Assembly: GCA_041394325.1 (NCBI GenBank)
Contig: JAWKIJ010000001.1
Span: 930,001 to 994,000, forward strand
Direction of reading: 5' to 3'
Origin: JAWKIJ01 sp041394325
GTDB taxonomy: Bacteria > Actinomycetota > Acidimicrobiia > Acidimicrobiales > Microtrichaceae
DNA: 64,000 bases
A program made the translations under genes and the position numbers. Shown one piece after another: positions 8,265 to 17,115 of the stretch. The notes under the pieces are model-generated. The model made no database searches. It was not told where the DNA came from and was given only the letters and a program-made list of their open reading frames with translations. Every line of letters starts with the position of its first letter. The first letter of the stretch is position 1.

Positions 8265-8380
8265 GTGCAACCCCAATTTCCCTCTCGATACGCCCAGTGA
8301 CGCCAACGAGTCTGCGTTCATCTTCGCCGGAACAGGTCGGCCCTGTCCAGAGAAGAAACAGTGATGTTACATCTCATTCG

Positions 8381-10729
8381 TCAGAAATCCACTCGAAGTG
8401 TCACAACGGTCGTGCCGATCCCTCGGAGCGTGGCCTCCGCGGCCGAACCGTCCACACGAATTCCGGTGCCGCCGACCATGGTGCCGGTACGGGTGCGAAC
8501 CCGTACCGTCGTAGGATTCGGGGACAGGAGCGGCTGCGTGCCGACCCGTACACGGTATTGGCGACCGGGTGTGACCGCGCCGCTGAGATGGAAGGTGAGC
8601 CGCTGTGTGGCCCCCGGAGGTACCTGGAGGCGAACCGTGTGCCGCCACAACCCACCCTCCTGTTGAGGATTCACCGCCACCTCTGCCCCGTCCAGGTCGA
8701 CCGACTCCACCTCGAACGGTGTGATCAGTGCCAGATCCGACACGTTCGTCCCGTCCGGCAACCCGAAGGAGTTGTCGAGCACCACTGCAGGCAGACCCGA
8801 CTCGGGCGCGGTGTTCGTCACGGTGACGGTCACGTCGGACTCGACCGTCCCCGACGCGGGATCCCATTGCACGTTCACCCTGGAACTCCGCCGCATGTAG
8901 GCGTCGATCTTGGAGGGATTCGCGTTTCGGGAGACGACCGCCACGAGGTCCTCGCCGTCACGACGGACGAGTCGGTTCGAAAGGCCCGTCCGCCCAAGCA
9001 GTGCTGCATCGCTGGGATGGAATGTGATCATCCGCAATCGACCGGCCTTGACCAACGGCGCGAAGCGATCTCCCAGATCCTTCGGACTGGGCAGCGTCTG
9101 TTCGGCGAAGCGGGAGAGCGCTGTGTCGACGAGGTCGGTGACGGCCTTGTCGGCAGCCGTACCGGTGGTGAACGCCGAGTACTGGTCGCGCGTAAGGAAG
9201 GTGACGGCGTCGTCCGCGGAGATCGGTTTGCTCAGACCCTCCACCGTGATCGGTCCGGTCGACGCCAGCAACGCCTTCATCGCGTATGGATCGGCATAGA
9301 TGACACCGTCGACCTGCGTCTGCGTCTTCGCCTTGTACAACCTCGAGGAGAGCTGTGCGTCGAATCCGAAGTCCAACGACGCTCCCCAGTTCTGCGGGAA
9401 CACCGCCGGTTGGAGCGCAAGGGTGCTGGCCGGCACATCGGCATCCTCGGCAACGGCCGCCTCGAGCGACGGATTGGTCAGGTCACCGGGCAGGCCGACC
9501 CTGTCGACCGTCATCCGCCCCTTCGAGACGGTGACTTGCGCCCAGTTTCCGATGTGGCCGCCGAGGTCGCGCGCCTCGGCAGGGTTACCCAACAACACGA
9601 GGTAGACGCGCGGTGTCTCCGAACCGAGCAGGCCCGGTGCCGCGGCAAGCGCGACGTCGGCGAGCTCGGTCTCGTCGGCCAGTTGCGAAACACGCCGGTT
9701 GAACTCCTGCAGGCGCGACGAGAGTTGAGGAAGCAGCCACGGGGAGTCGACGGCATCCACGTCGGTGAGCGAGCCCTGGATCACGCGATCGGCATCGGCG
9801 ACCCGTGGTGCGTATTCCTTGACGCGGTCGAGATCGATCCCGCCGTCGGAGCGACGCAGCCGGTCGTAGCTCACGTTCGCAGCGAGATCGGCGGCGGAGT
9901 CGGTGAGGCGACGGCCCACCGACGAGATCGTCGAGACCGCACGGAGATTGTGCGCGGCACCTGGCAGTAGGCGAGCTGGAAACGACCACCACGCCGAGGT
10001 GGTGTCCTCCACCGCGGCGAACTCGGTTCCGGCGTCGGCGAAGAGGGACGCCGCATCGTCGTTGTGACCCTTCCGCACCTGGTCGACGGCCTGCTGGGTG
10101 GTCGTGGCGGCGCTCTGCAGCCGCCGCCCCTGGGTCAGAGCGAGCGAGAGCGAGATCGCGGCACCGACCAGCAACACACCCAACGACGCGGACACCAGCA
10201 ACACAGCCATCCGCTTCGTCGAACGATGGAGGACCTTCCATGTGGACCCGACCAGCACCGAGGCGGCGACCGCGGCCACCAACGCGCTCAGACCGTCGAA
10301 CAAGTGGATCTGGAGACGTAGTAGCGCCAACGCGGTGAGCGCCCCGACCAGCGCGCCCGCCACTCGGTTTCGTCGGTTGGCACCCACGAGAGCGACGGCG
10401 GTCGCAAAGGCCACGAAGGCGATCAGGAGGCCGATCCCGAGCGAGCCGGCGGCAGCGACGGCGGACGCGAGGATGAGGCCCCATCGACGGGCCCTGGATC
10501 CGGCGTAGGTCAACACCACGACGAACAGCGCCCGATAGATGCCGTCCAGGAACCAGATGCCGGTGGGAGCGCCGCTGGTCAGCACGGCCGCCAATGCGCC
10601 GACGCATGCGATTGCCAGCACCTCGCGCTCCTGGGCCGGTGTGGCGCCGCGCGGCCGTGAGCCGCGATGGCGCGACGCGGCGCCGTCGGGCGAGTCGCGC
10701 GGCGCGGTCACTTCGGGGGACCCGGTCAT
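8381..10729 (-). CDS. DUF4012 family membrane-anchored protein
   Basis: 782 residues. The N terminus is cytoplasmic and proline/arginine-rich, followed by several hydrophobic helices between about residues 30 and 190. A long extracellular region follows, with the DUF4012 pattern (YLVLLGNPAEARDLGGHIGN, the DQYSAF segment and the ITFHPSD stretch). The C-terminal 150 residues look like beta-sandwich modules. Family function is unknown, though members often sit near exopolysaccharide or surface-assembly genes; here the neighbours are a surface protein and a nitrilase-like gene. GGAGGGGA lies upstream of the ATG. Confidence 0.8.
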   Translation of the reverse strand: MTGSPEVTAPRDSPDGAASRHRGSRPRGATPAQEREVLAIACVGALAAVLTSGAPTGIWFLDGIYRALFVVVLTYAGSRARRWGLILASAVAAAGSLGIGLLIAFVAFATAVALVGANRRNRVAGALVGALTALALLRLQIHLFDGLSALVAAVAASVLVGSTWKVLHRSTKRMAVLLVSASLGVLLVGAAISLSLALTQGRRLQSAATTTQQAVDQVRKGHNDDAASLFADAGTEFAAVEDTTSAWWSFPARLLPGAAHNLRAVSTISSVGRRLTDSAADLAANVSYDRLRRSDGGIDLDRVKEYAPRVADADRVIQGSLTDVDAVDSPWLLPQLSSRLQEFNRRVSQLADETELADVALAAAPGLLGSETPRVYLVLLGNPAEARDLGGHIGNWAQVTVSKGRMTVDRVGLPGDLTNPSLEAAVAEDADVPASTLALQPAVFPQNWGASLDFGFDAQLSSRLYKAKTQTQVDGVIYADPYAMKALLASTGPITVEGLSKPISADDAVTFLTRDQYSAFTTGTAADKAVTDLVDTALSRFAEQTLPSPKDLGDRFAPLVKAGRLRMITFHPSDAALLGRTGLSNRLVRRDGEDLVAVVSRNANPSKIDAYMRRSSRVNVQWDPASGTVESDVTVTVTNTAPESGLPAVVLDNSFGLPDGTNVSDLALITPFEVESVDLDGAEVAVNPQQEGGLWRHTVRLQVPPGATQRLTFHLSGAVTPGRQYRVRVGTQPLLSPNPTTVRVRTRTGTMVGGTGIRVDGSAAEATLRGIGTTVVTLRVDF

Positions 10730-10884
10730 GGCTCGAGAAGTCCCCTCCTACCCAGGTACGACCGCCACGATCGTACCCCGGCAGGCTGAGCTTCCGACCC
10801 GGTTGCGCGAGCAACGGGGCTTCCGCCTCCTTCGGCTACAGGTTCGCAGCGACGCGAGACCGCGGGGCTGATCGACCCAGCCGG

Positions 10885-11655
10885 TCATCGTCGATCGTCC
10901 AGAAACGGATAGCGCGCCCGCTCGGCCGCGACCTCCTTCTCGTCGATCGCCGCCAGAGCCGTCCCAGCCCACGGACCGTCCACCTCGGCGAGCAACCGGC
11001 CGTGGGGATCGATCACACACGAACCGCCCTGGTACTCCAGGTCTCCGGCCCGCCCGACCCGGTTGACGCCCATGACATAGCACTGGTTCTCGACGGCTCT
11101 CGCGGTGAGCAGGGTGGACCAGTGGTCCTGCCGATCGATCGGCCAGTTCGCCACCACGACGAAGAGATCGGTTTCGGGTCCGGAGGCCCAGAAGTCGTCC
11201 GCGAAACGCAGGTCGTAGCAGATGGACGGAGTGATCCGAACGCCGTCCACGACGATCGAGAGCGTGGGCCCTCCCGCCTCGTAGCCCAGGTGCTCCGACG
11301 CATACGTGAAGAGGTGACGCTTGTCGTAGTGAAACCGTTCGCCGTTGGGCCCGGCCACGGTCAATCGATTGCGGACCCTGGCGGAGTCGCCCGATCCGGG
11401 CGTCGACGACAGGGCGGCATGGGACCCCATCAACCAGACCCCCAGGTCGGTCGCGGTCTCCTCGAGGAAACGGCCCGCCCCCTCCGCGCCGATACCGAGC
11501 TCGCGCGGGTCGACGTGATAACCGGTGGCGAACATCTCGGGGAGCACGATGAGGTTCGCCCCTCGTTCGGCCGCGGCGGCCGCGGCCGACGAAACCGTCG
11601 CCAACGTCTCGGCCACCGTCGGTGCGACATCGCTCTGGACCGCGGCGACGATCAT
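10885..11655 (-). CDS. Carbon-nitrogen hydrolase (omega-amidase-like)
   Basis: 256 residues of the nitrilase superfamily, cytoplasmic. The catalytic triad is visible: Glu in LPEMFATGYHV, Lys in HYDKRHLFTYA and Cys in SICYDLRFADD. The pattern is closest to the YafV/omega-amidase group, which deamidates alpha-ketoglutaramate or ketosuccinamate, often in methionine salvage; the exact substrate is not proven. ATG at 11655 is chosen because GAGGAGG lies about 6 nt upstream and it gives the usual MIVAAVQSD start. Confidence 0.88.
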   Translation of the reverse strand: MIVAAVQSDVAPTVAETLATVSSAAAAAAERGANLIVLPEMFATGYHVDPRELGIGAEGAGRFLEETATDLGVWLMGSHAALSSTPGSGDSARVRNRLTVAGPNGERFHYDKRHLFTYASEHLGYEAGGPTLSIVVDGVRITPSICYDLRFADDFWASGPETDLFVVVANWPIDRQDHWSTLLTARAVENQCYVMGVNRVGRAGDLEYQGGSCVIDPHGRLLAEVDGPWAGTALAAIDEKEVAAERARYPFLDDRR

Positions 11656-11725
11656 CGAGACCTCCTCGCAGCCACACGCGACACGAATTGCCCCGGCGTT
11701 GACACCGAGCTCAACGTCGGACCGT

Positions 11726-12244
11726 TCAGGCCCGGCGAAGGTCGAGGTTGTTGCACGCCTCGCACGCCGACTCCGGGACCACACCGATCCTCATCAACAA
11801 CGCGAAGATCCGGCAACCGAGGCAGAAGCCGAAAGCCGCCTCGAGGCTCGCCGCGATCAGGATCATGCTGACGAGGACGACGGTCGGAACCGCGGCACCC
11901 AGCCCGAACCAGACGAGCGCCGCCGCCGTGGACAGCGTGGCTCCGATCCCCTGCGCGAATCGCTTCGGGGGACCGGGTGTCCATCGTGGATCGAGCGACA
12001 ACCTCGGCGTGACGATCCCGGTGACGGCGCGGCCGAGCGGACTCAATCGTGGACCCGTGAGCACCCGGGCGAGGAACCCGTAGGCCAGTACGGCGGTCAG
12101 CCAATACCAGCCCGTCACCAACAACGTCGTGCACAGGACGACGACCCCGGCGGCGACGAGCCTCGCCGAGACCTCGTTCACCGGGTCGGGGAAAGAGAAC
12201 CAGTGACGGGTTGCCGAGGTGGTCGGAGCGGACGAGTCGGTCAT
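11726..12244 (-). CDS. DUF4395 membrane protein
   Basis: 172 residues with about four hydrophobic helices. The family hallmarks are present: FSFPDPVNEVSARLVA near the N terminus, a PRLSPLGR cytoplasmic loop and the cysteine motif FGFCLGCRIF, followed by a second cysteine pair (CEAC) near the end. DUF4395 proteins are often encoded near thiol-redox or sulfur-transfer genes, but none is adjacent here. A TAGTGT box 6 nt before the ATG suggests a leaderless transcript. Confidence 0.85.
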   Translation of the reverse strand: MTDSSAPTTSATRHWFSFPDPVNEVSARLVAAGVVVLCTTLLVTGWYWLTAVLAYGFLARVLTGPRLSPLGRAVTGIVTPRLSLDPRWTPGPPKRFAQGIGATLSTAAALVWFGLGAAVPTVVLVSMILIAASLEAAFGFCLGCRIFALLMRIGVVPESACEACNNLDLRRA

Positions 12245-12250
12245 ACACTC

Positions 12251-12256
12251 ACACTA
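12251..12256 (-). promoter_or_regulatory. -10 box (TAGTGT) for leaderless DUF4395 gene
   Basis: On the minus strand TAGTGT ends 6 nt before the ATG of the DUF4395 gene, the spacing expected when transcription starts at the first coding base. Inference from position. Confidence 0.45.
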
Positions 12257-12297
12257 GCAGGAATCCCGACTGATCTTATCGGGATTAATCCCCCGGA

Positions 12298-12636
12298 TCA
12301 GATGGCCTCGAGTGCGGCCTTCCATCGGCAGTCGTCGTAGATGGACGCAACCGCCCGATCCACCTCGCTCCACGTCAGGCGTCGGGGATTCACCGAGTGC
12401 TGCTCGGTCGGCCACACCGACACGGCGATACCCGCATTGAGCAACGCCAGTGCCATCTCGTTGTTACAGGCCTTGGTGAACCGCGACCGACACGTGGGGC
12501 AGCGGATGACACATTCGGCGGTAGCCGACTCGTCGTGGACTCGGAGCAGTACACGCCCCAGGGGCAGTTCCAGGTCACCGCAGCGTGTGCAGACGGTGCT
12601 GAGATAGGCGGTGGCTTCCGTGCCCTCGCTGCCCAT
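12298..12636 (-). CDS. Zinc-ribbon-like hypothetical protein
   Basis: 112 residues. Two CxxC pairs (Cys16/Cys19 in CTRCGD and Cys46/Cys49 in CPTCRS) indicate a four-cysteine zinc ribbon in the first half. The second half is helical and ends in a WSEVDRAVASIYDDCRW segment. The ATG at 12636 gives a compact protein beginning just before the ribbon; the frame stays open upstream but loses protein-like character. Divergent from the hisN-like gene. Function unknown. Confidence 0.65.
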   Translation of the reverse strand: MGSEGTEATAYLSTVCTRCGDLELPLGRVLLRVHDESATAECVIRCPTCRSRFTKACNNEMALALLNAGIAVSVWPTEQHSVNPRRLTWSEVDRAVASIYDDCRWKAALEAI

Positions 12637-12774
12637 GGCCGGCCTCCGGTCGTCTCGACGGGTTGTCCTGAGTATCGACCCACACGAGTCCGACGCTGAG
12701 CTTGTCGCTCCACGACGTGTCGAACGACCGAGCGGGTGGGCCGTACGGCCGGACCGATGGACCATGATGGGGCC

Positions 12775-13560
12775 ATGACGACCCACCGCGACATGCCCGC
12801 GCCCCCTGCCGATGCTGCGGACCTCGAGTTCGCGGTAGAGACGGTGCGACGAGCCGGCGAATTCACGCAGACCTACTTCAAGGCGGCGGAGCTGGAGATC
12901 ATCTCGAAGGCCGACGGATCCCCGGTCACGGCGGTCGACCGCGGTGCGGAACAGATGATGCGAGACCTGATTACCGCGCGACATCCCGACGACACGGTGT
13001 TGGGCGAGGAGAACGGAGTTCGGCCAGGTACCTCGAGCAGGCGTTGGGTGATCGACCCGATCGACGGCACCGTGTCGTTCACGCACGGAGTAGCGCTCTA
13101 CACGAACCTGCTCTACCTCGAGGATGAGCACGGACCGGCGATCGGCGTCATCAACGTTCCGGCACTCGGCGAGATGATCTGGGCCGGACGCGGACTGGGG
13201 TGCTACCTCAACGGACTTCGTTGCTCGGTGTCGGACCGGGACGATCCGGTCGGCGGTGTGATCAGTGCCTCGGCCTACGAGCACTGGGACGGCGACATGT
13301 TGGACCGCGTCCGTCGGTCCGGAATGCGAATGAGAACGTGGGGCGACGGTTACGGCTATCTGCTGGTCGCGTCCGGACGGATCCAGGCGATGGTCGACCC
13401 GGCGATTCACTTCTGGGACATTGCACCGTGTTTGGTGGTGATCGCCGAGGCGGGCGGCACGCTGACCCAACTCGACGGAACACGGCCTGCGGAACCAACG
13501 AGTTGTGTGGCGACGAACGGACTTATCCACGACGCCCTCTTGGACATCCTCAACGGATGA
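12775..13560 (+). CDS. hisN: Inositol-monophosphatase-family phosphatase (HisN-like)
   Basis: Mg-dependent phosphatase of about 261 residues. It has the family's metal motifs: GEENG near residue 78, DPIDGT (WVIDPIDGTVSF) near 96-101 and the C-terminal WDIAPCLVVIAEAGG. Actinobacterial proteins of this type commonly serve as histidinol-phosphatase, the penultimate step of histidine synthesis, but inositol monophosphatase or PAP phosphatase activity cannot be excluded. The ATG at 12775 removes 13 poorly conserved residues; its Shine-Dalgarno is weak. No other his genes are nearby. Confidence 0.8.
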   Translation: MTTHRDMPAPPADAADLEFAVETVRRAGEFTQTYFKAAELEIISKADGSPVTAVDRGAEQMMRDLITARHPDDTVLGEENGVRPGTSSRRWVIDPIDGTVSFTHGVALYTNLLYLEDEHGPAIGVINVPALGEMIWAGRGLGCYLNGLRCSVSDRDDPVGGVISASAYEHWDGDMLDRVRRSGMRMRTWGDGYGYLLVASGRIQAMVDPAIHFWDIAPCLVVIAEAGGTLTQLDGTRPAEPTSCVATNGLIHDALLDILNG

Positions 13561-13621
13561 CCCACGACCAGGGTGCCCGCGACCGTTGGCACCGGGCCCG
13601 ATGCCGGATGCGTCGCGTGGT

Positions 13622-14518
13622 TCAGGCGCCGATCAGATCGACGAGGAGCACCTCGTCGTCGAGGCTGGCCGATTCGCTCACGCGCTCCTTCCAGCCCTGC
13701 CTCGCACCAAGGTCCGTCGCGTACTGCGCGCGCCGTTTCTCCTGGCGGCCCGATGCCGGAGCAGAGTCGCCGGGTTCGTACTGTGCCTCGATCCCCCGCT
13801 TCAGCATCTCGAGCGCCTCGGTGCGCATCTGACTGACACGGGATTCGGTCACGCCGAGGACCCTGGCCAGCTCCATCGACGTCTTGTCCTGCAGGAAGTA
13901 GCCGACCACCACCAGGCGATGCCGTTCCGGAAGCAGGGCGATCGCGTCTCGGAGATAGGCATTGAGCGCCCGCCGTTCGAGTTCGTTGCAGGGCTCCACC
14001 GAGGTGGCATCCTCGAGGACCTCCACCAGGGTCAGCTCCTCGTCGGGACCGTCGGTGACCAGGTGATCGAAGGCGAGGATCACGGAGCGGAAGAGTCGAT
14101 CGCGCAGGCGGTGCAACTCGTCACGGCTGAGGCCCATCTCCTCCGCGACTTCGCCGATACCCGGCGCCCGGCCCAACTCCGACGCCAGTCGCTGCTCGGT
14201 GGCCTCGAGGCGACGGGAAAGGCTGCGTACCGATCGGGGTGCCCAGTCGGCCGCCCTCACCGCGTCGATGATCGCCCCACGAATGCGCTGGGCGGCGAAC
14301 CGCTGGAACGGGACGCCCTTCTCGGCGTCGTAGCGCTGTGCGGCCTCTACGAGGCCGAGTGCACCGGCACGGGCGAGTTCATCGCGATCGACATGTCGCG
14401 GAAAGTGCGAGGCCACCTGGAAGACGATGTGGCTGACGAGTTCCAGGTTGTCCTCGATCAGCTTCGACAGATGGCCGCTGGGGTGCCCCGAAGTCGTGGA
14501 CCGACCGATGTTCGCCAT
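13622..14518 (-). CDS. RNA polymerase sigma factor, FliA/WhiG type
   Basis: 298 residues. Region 2 starts at IEDNLELVSHIVFQVA and includes GALGLVEAAQRYD and FQRFAAQRIRGAIID. Region 3 contains RAPGIGEVAEEMGLS. Region 4 ends in LARVLGVTESRVSQM, the -35 recognition helix. This arrangement matches the FliA/WhiG/SigB-like group-3 sigma factors that drive flagellar or sporulation-type programmes. No flagellar or anti-sigma gene is adjacent, so the regulon is unknown. The C-terminal 50 residues after region 4 are an extension. A GGAGGAGA Shine-Dalgarno precedes the ATG. Confidence 0.9.
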   Translation of the reverse strand: MANIGRSTTSGHPSGHLSKLIEDNLELVSHIVFQVASHFPRHVDRDELARAGALGLVEAAQRYDAEKGVPFQRFAAQRIRGAIIDAVRAADWAPRSVRSLSRRLEATEQRLASELGRAPGIGEVAEEMGLSRDELHRLRDRLFRSVILAFDHLVTDGPDEELTLVEVLEDATSVEPCNELERRALNAYLRDAIALLPERHRLVVVGYFLQDKTSMELARVLGVTESRVSQMRTEALEMLKRGIEAQYEPGDSAPASGRQEKRRAQYATDLGARQGWKERVSESASLDDEVLLVDLIGA

Positions 14519-14726
14519 GTGCTGTGTCTCCTCCGCAACGTCGAGGAAGGTATCGACACGTCACAACTAAACCTTGAGCGCGAAATCGTCGGCTGACCGG
14601 ACCGGCCGGATCGGCCGCTTCGGGGGTCGTCGATCGTGGTCGACGGCTGCGGGGAAGGTATCGGCAGGAGTCCGAGAATCTGTAGAAGCCTCGACACTCC
14701 GGGGCCCGACCCTGCGAGTCCGCCGA

Positions 14727-15713
14727 TCAGTTCGGCTGATCGAAGGCCAGCAGCCGCAAGCCGGCAGCACGGCCCGCCCGGAGCCACCGTTCCGCCGACG
14801 CCAGGTCGAGAAGGCCTCGAACTCCTCCTTCGACCCCACCCGAGAGGAGTTCGACCGCCTCCGCCGCGAGGACGGCGGACGACAAGGCGGCGTCGCCGAC
14901 CACGGAATAGGTCGTCGAGCACTCGTTCGCCTCGACGCAACCCGAAACCGTGACGACGGTGACCGAAGGGCTCGCGGCGTCCCTCGATCGTTTCAGGCGA
15001 CCGACGCGACCTGTGGGAGCGACGGCACCCTTGGCGACGACCCGCGCTGCGAGCGGCACCGCGTCCAGGACGAGTCGGACCTCGGCGAGGTCGCCGCGCG
15101 TGCAGTCGACCGCTCCGATGGGCGGAGGGAACCACACGAGTTCGATTCCGGAGAACGCGGCCGACGACTCCCAGTGACCGTCGACCCACTCGTGTCCCTC
15201 GGTACGCAGGGCGTGCACTCGGCGCGCCCGGCACTCGGGACCGGCAACACCGACCGACGCCACGGAGACCTCGTCGATGGAGCCGACGAGGTCGGCTCCG
15301 TGAGCGGCGAGGATGACCCCCCAGCCGACCGACGCCGCCACGCTGAGCACCACCGTTCGGCCCATCTCCGCGGCGAAGTCGTGCAACGTCCGCAGTTCCT
15401 CGATGACCGACCACGAATCCACGCAAGCAACGACGTTGCACCCGGCGGCGAGTGCGGTACCCGCCTGCAACATCTGCACGTCCTGGGGTCCGCACAGGAC
15501 GACGGTGTCGAGCCCCTCCAGATCCTTCCGCCGTTCCCGACGACGACGAATTCCGCCCGACCCGGAGTAGGGCGATTCGCCGACTGCAGCACGACGATCG
15601 ACACGCCGGAACTCGACCGGGATACGGTGATCGCCGGGGTGGAGGACGAGCAGCCGCGCGGTTTCGCGCCCTACCCGACCACTGCCGACGACTCCGACCC
15701 GATGGGGCGTCAT
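14727..15713 (-). CDS. NAD(P)-binding, saccharopine-dehydrogenase-like protein
   Basis: 328 residues from the ATG at 15713. The N terminus is a Rossmann fold (RVGVVGSGRVGRETARLL), followed by DTVVLCGPQDVQML and a central CVDSWSVIEEL segment, as in saccharopine-dehydrogenase-like or Gfo-like oxidoreductases. The catalytic domain gives no recognisable substrate motif. The start overlaps the stop of the small upstream gene as ATGA, so translation is probably coupled. Residues around 40-70 are unusually Arg-rich, and a further indel there is possible given the window's error pattern. Confidence 0.65.
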   Translation of the reverse strand: MTPHRVGVVGSGRVGRETARLLVLHPGDHRIPVEFRRVDRRAAVGESPYSGSGGIRRRRERRKDLEGLDTVVLCGPQDVQMLQAGTALAAGCNVVACVDSWSVIEELRTLHDFAAEMGRTVVLSVAASVGWGVILAAHGADLVGSIDEVSVASVGVAGPECRARRVHALRTEGHEWVDGHWESSAAFSGIELVWFPPPIGAVDCTRGDLAEVRLVLDAVPLAARVVAKGAVAPTGRVGRLKRSRDAASPSVTVVTVSGCVEANECSTTYSVVGDAALSSAVLAAEAVELLSGGVEGGVRGLLDLASAERWLRAGRAAGLRLLAFDQPN

Positions 15714-15847
15714 CGAAGGTCGTCGTCGCGCAACGGCCGCCACCCACCGACGAGTTCGGGCGTGTCGCGGGTGCCCCGCAACCGGATCACCACTCCCCCG
15801 AGCACGCCCAGCACGATCGCGACCACCGCTCGTCGAATCGCACGCAA
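15710..15847 (-). CDS. Small membrane protein coupled to the NAD-binding gene
   Basis: 45 residues from a TTG at 15847, preceded by GGAAGGAAG about 6 nt upstream. The sequence is a basic start (RAIRR), one hydrophobic helix (AVVAIVLGVLGGVVI) and a short charged tail. The stop overlaps the next gene's ATG (ATGA), which is good evidence for translation. A longer version starting at a GTG at 15928 is possible but would begin almost at the tRNA-Ile 3' end. Function unknown. Confidence 0.5.
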   Translation of the reverse strand: MRAIRRAVVAIVLGVLGGVVIRLRGTRDTPELVGGWRPLRDDDLR

Positions 15848-15933
15848 CGCATTCTTCCTTCCGCCGGGCCGCCGGACCTGCGAGAAGACCCGATTCGTCG
15901 CCGCTCCGGGTCGTCGTAGGACGGACACGGCCG

Positions 15934-16007
<74 letters not shown>

Positions 16008-16079
16008 GAGGCGGGCCACAAGCTACAGGACCCGAACCTCGGTGCGCGACCCCGATCAGACCGAGGCGTCGCGTCGGAC

Positions 16080-16604
16080 TCAACTCACCTCTCGCGAGGT
16101 CTCCTCCTCGATCACGCTGAACCACACCCCGCCAACGAGATCCGAGATGAGGTTGAACGCCACCGTGGCCACGACCGAAACAAGGGTCGACGCGAACACC
16201 ATCACGATGCCGAACAAGCCGACCTGCCGGAAGATGAACCGGCCGTTCAGTCGCCAGTTCGGCCCCCAGAGGGTCCGCACGAAGCTCTCGACCTTCTCGA
16301 CGGTGCCCGAACCGGTGGCGATCGCCCACACGATCGCCGACGCGATCAACGACATCAGCCACATGCACACGAAGAACACGAGCGCCACCTTGAGCACCGA
16401 CCAGGGGTCTATGTGGCGGAGCACGCGTCGCACCCGACGAGCTTCGAATCGTTGGGATCGACCAAAGGGTCGCCGACGAACGATGGTCGACGACCGGCCC
16501 GGGGCACCCGTCGCGAGCTCCGAGGCGGTTGTCGCGTCCACCACCGTCACCGTGGCGGTCGACTCGGTGTTGGCCGCTTCCTTTCGGGTGGATCCCTGAC
16601 TCAC
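16080..16604 (-). CDS. DUF3566 membrane protein
   Basis: 174 residues: about 65 disordered Ser/Thr-rich residues, a basic stretch, then two membrane helices (about 68-96 and 122-152) and a short acidic tail. In actinobacteria DUF3566 proteins are typically encoded right after gyrA, as here, which supports both the family call and the taxonomy. Function is unproven. A TAGGAT box sits 8 nt before the GTG start, so the message may be leaderless or nearly so. The TadE-like gene lies 11 bp upstream on the same strand. Confidence 0.85.
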   Translation of the reverse strand: MSQGSTRKEAANTESTATVTVVDATTASELATGAPGRSSTIVRRRPFGRSQRFEARRVRRVLRHIDPWSVLKVALVFFVCMWLMSLIASAIVWAIATGSGTVEKVESFVRTLWGPNWRLNGRFIFRQVGLFGIVMVFASTLVSVVATVAFNLISDLVGGVWFSVIEEETSREVS

Positions 16605-16615
16605 GAGCGGCGATC

Positions 16616-16996
16616 CTACCGAGGGTCGTCGGCCTCCCCGGCGACATCCTCGAGTGATGCCGCCGCGGTGGCCACCTCGCCGCCGCCGGCGACGCGTATC
16701 CTGACGGTCTCTCCCGACACCGCGACCGACGTCAACGTCGCTCCGTTTCGTTCGGCGAGCGGGCCGGCGACGCTCCTGCCGGGGTGGAAGCCTCCCGGAA
16801 GGGCGGCGGCCTCGGAAAGCGCGACGAGATCCGCCACCACCTGGATCCTCGCTCGTCGAATGCCGACTCCTCCGAGTTGCACCAGCGCAGCCAGCACGGC
16901 CGCGATCACGACCAAGAGCGCGACGAGAAGGATGGATCCTGCTCCGGAGTCACGGTTGTCGCCGTGGTGGCGCCCGCACGCAGATCGAGACGACAT
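16616..16996 (-). CDS. TadE-like (Rv3654c-type) membrane protein
   Basis: 126 residues from the ATG at 16996, with GGCGGAG 8 nt upstream. After a short basic N terminus it has DSGAGSILLVALLVVIAAVLA, one hydrophobic helix in a pilin-like context, then ADLVALSEAAAL and a C-terminal beta-rich stretch (VAVSGETVRIRVAGGG). This is the layout of TadE/Rv3654c-family pseudopilin-like proteins linked to helicase/secretion loci. No other tad genes are visible, so a role in pilus assembly is only suggested. Confidence 0.75.
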   Translation of the reverse strand: MSSRSACGRHHGDNRDSGAGSILLVALLVVIAAVLAALVQLGGVGIRRARIQVVADLVALSEAAALPGGFHPGRSVAGPLAERNGATLTSVAVSGETVRIRVAGGGEVATAAASLEDVAGEADDPR

Positions 16997-17115
16997 CGTG
17001 TGCACTCCGCCGAGAGGGTTCGTGAAGCGGCAAAGGCCGCGAGACGCGTCGCGTTGGGATCCGGATCCGGTGATCGGGTCGGTCCGTCGCCTGGATCAAC
17101 AGGCTCGTCGTCGAA

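Noticed and set aside
12637..13530. Long minus-strand frame covering the hisN-like gene
   Set aside because: It is the shadow of hisN; only the 3' end (12298-12636) encodes a real zinc-ribbon protein.
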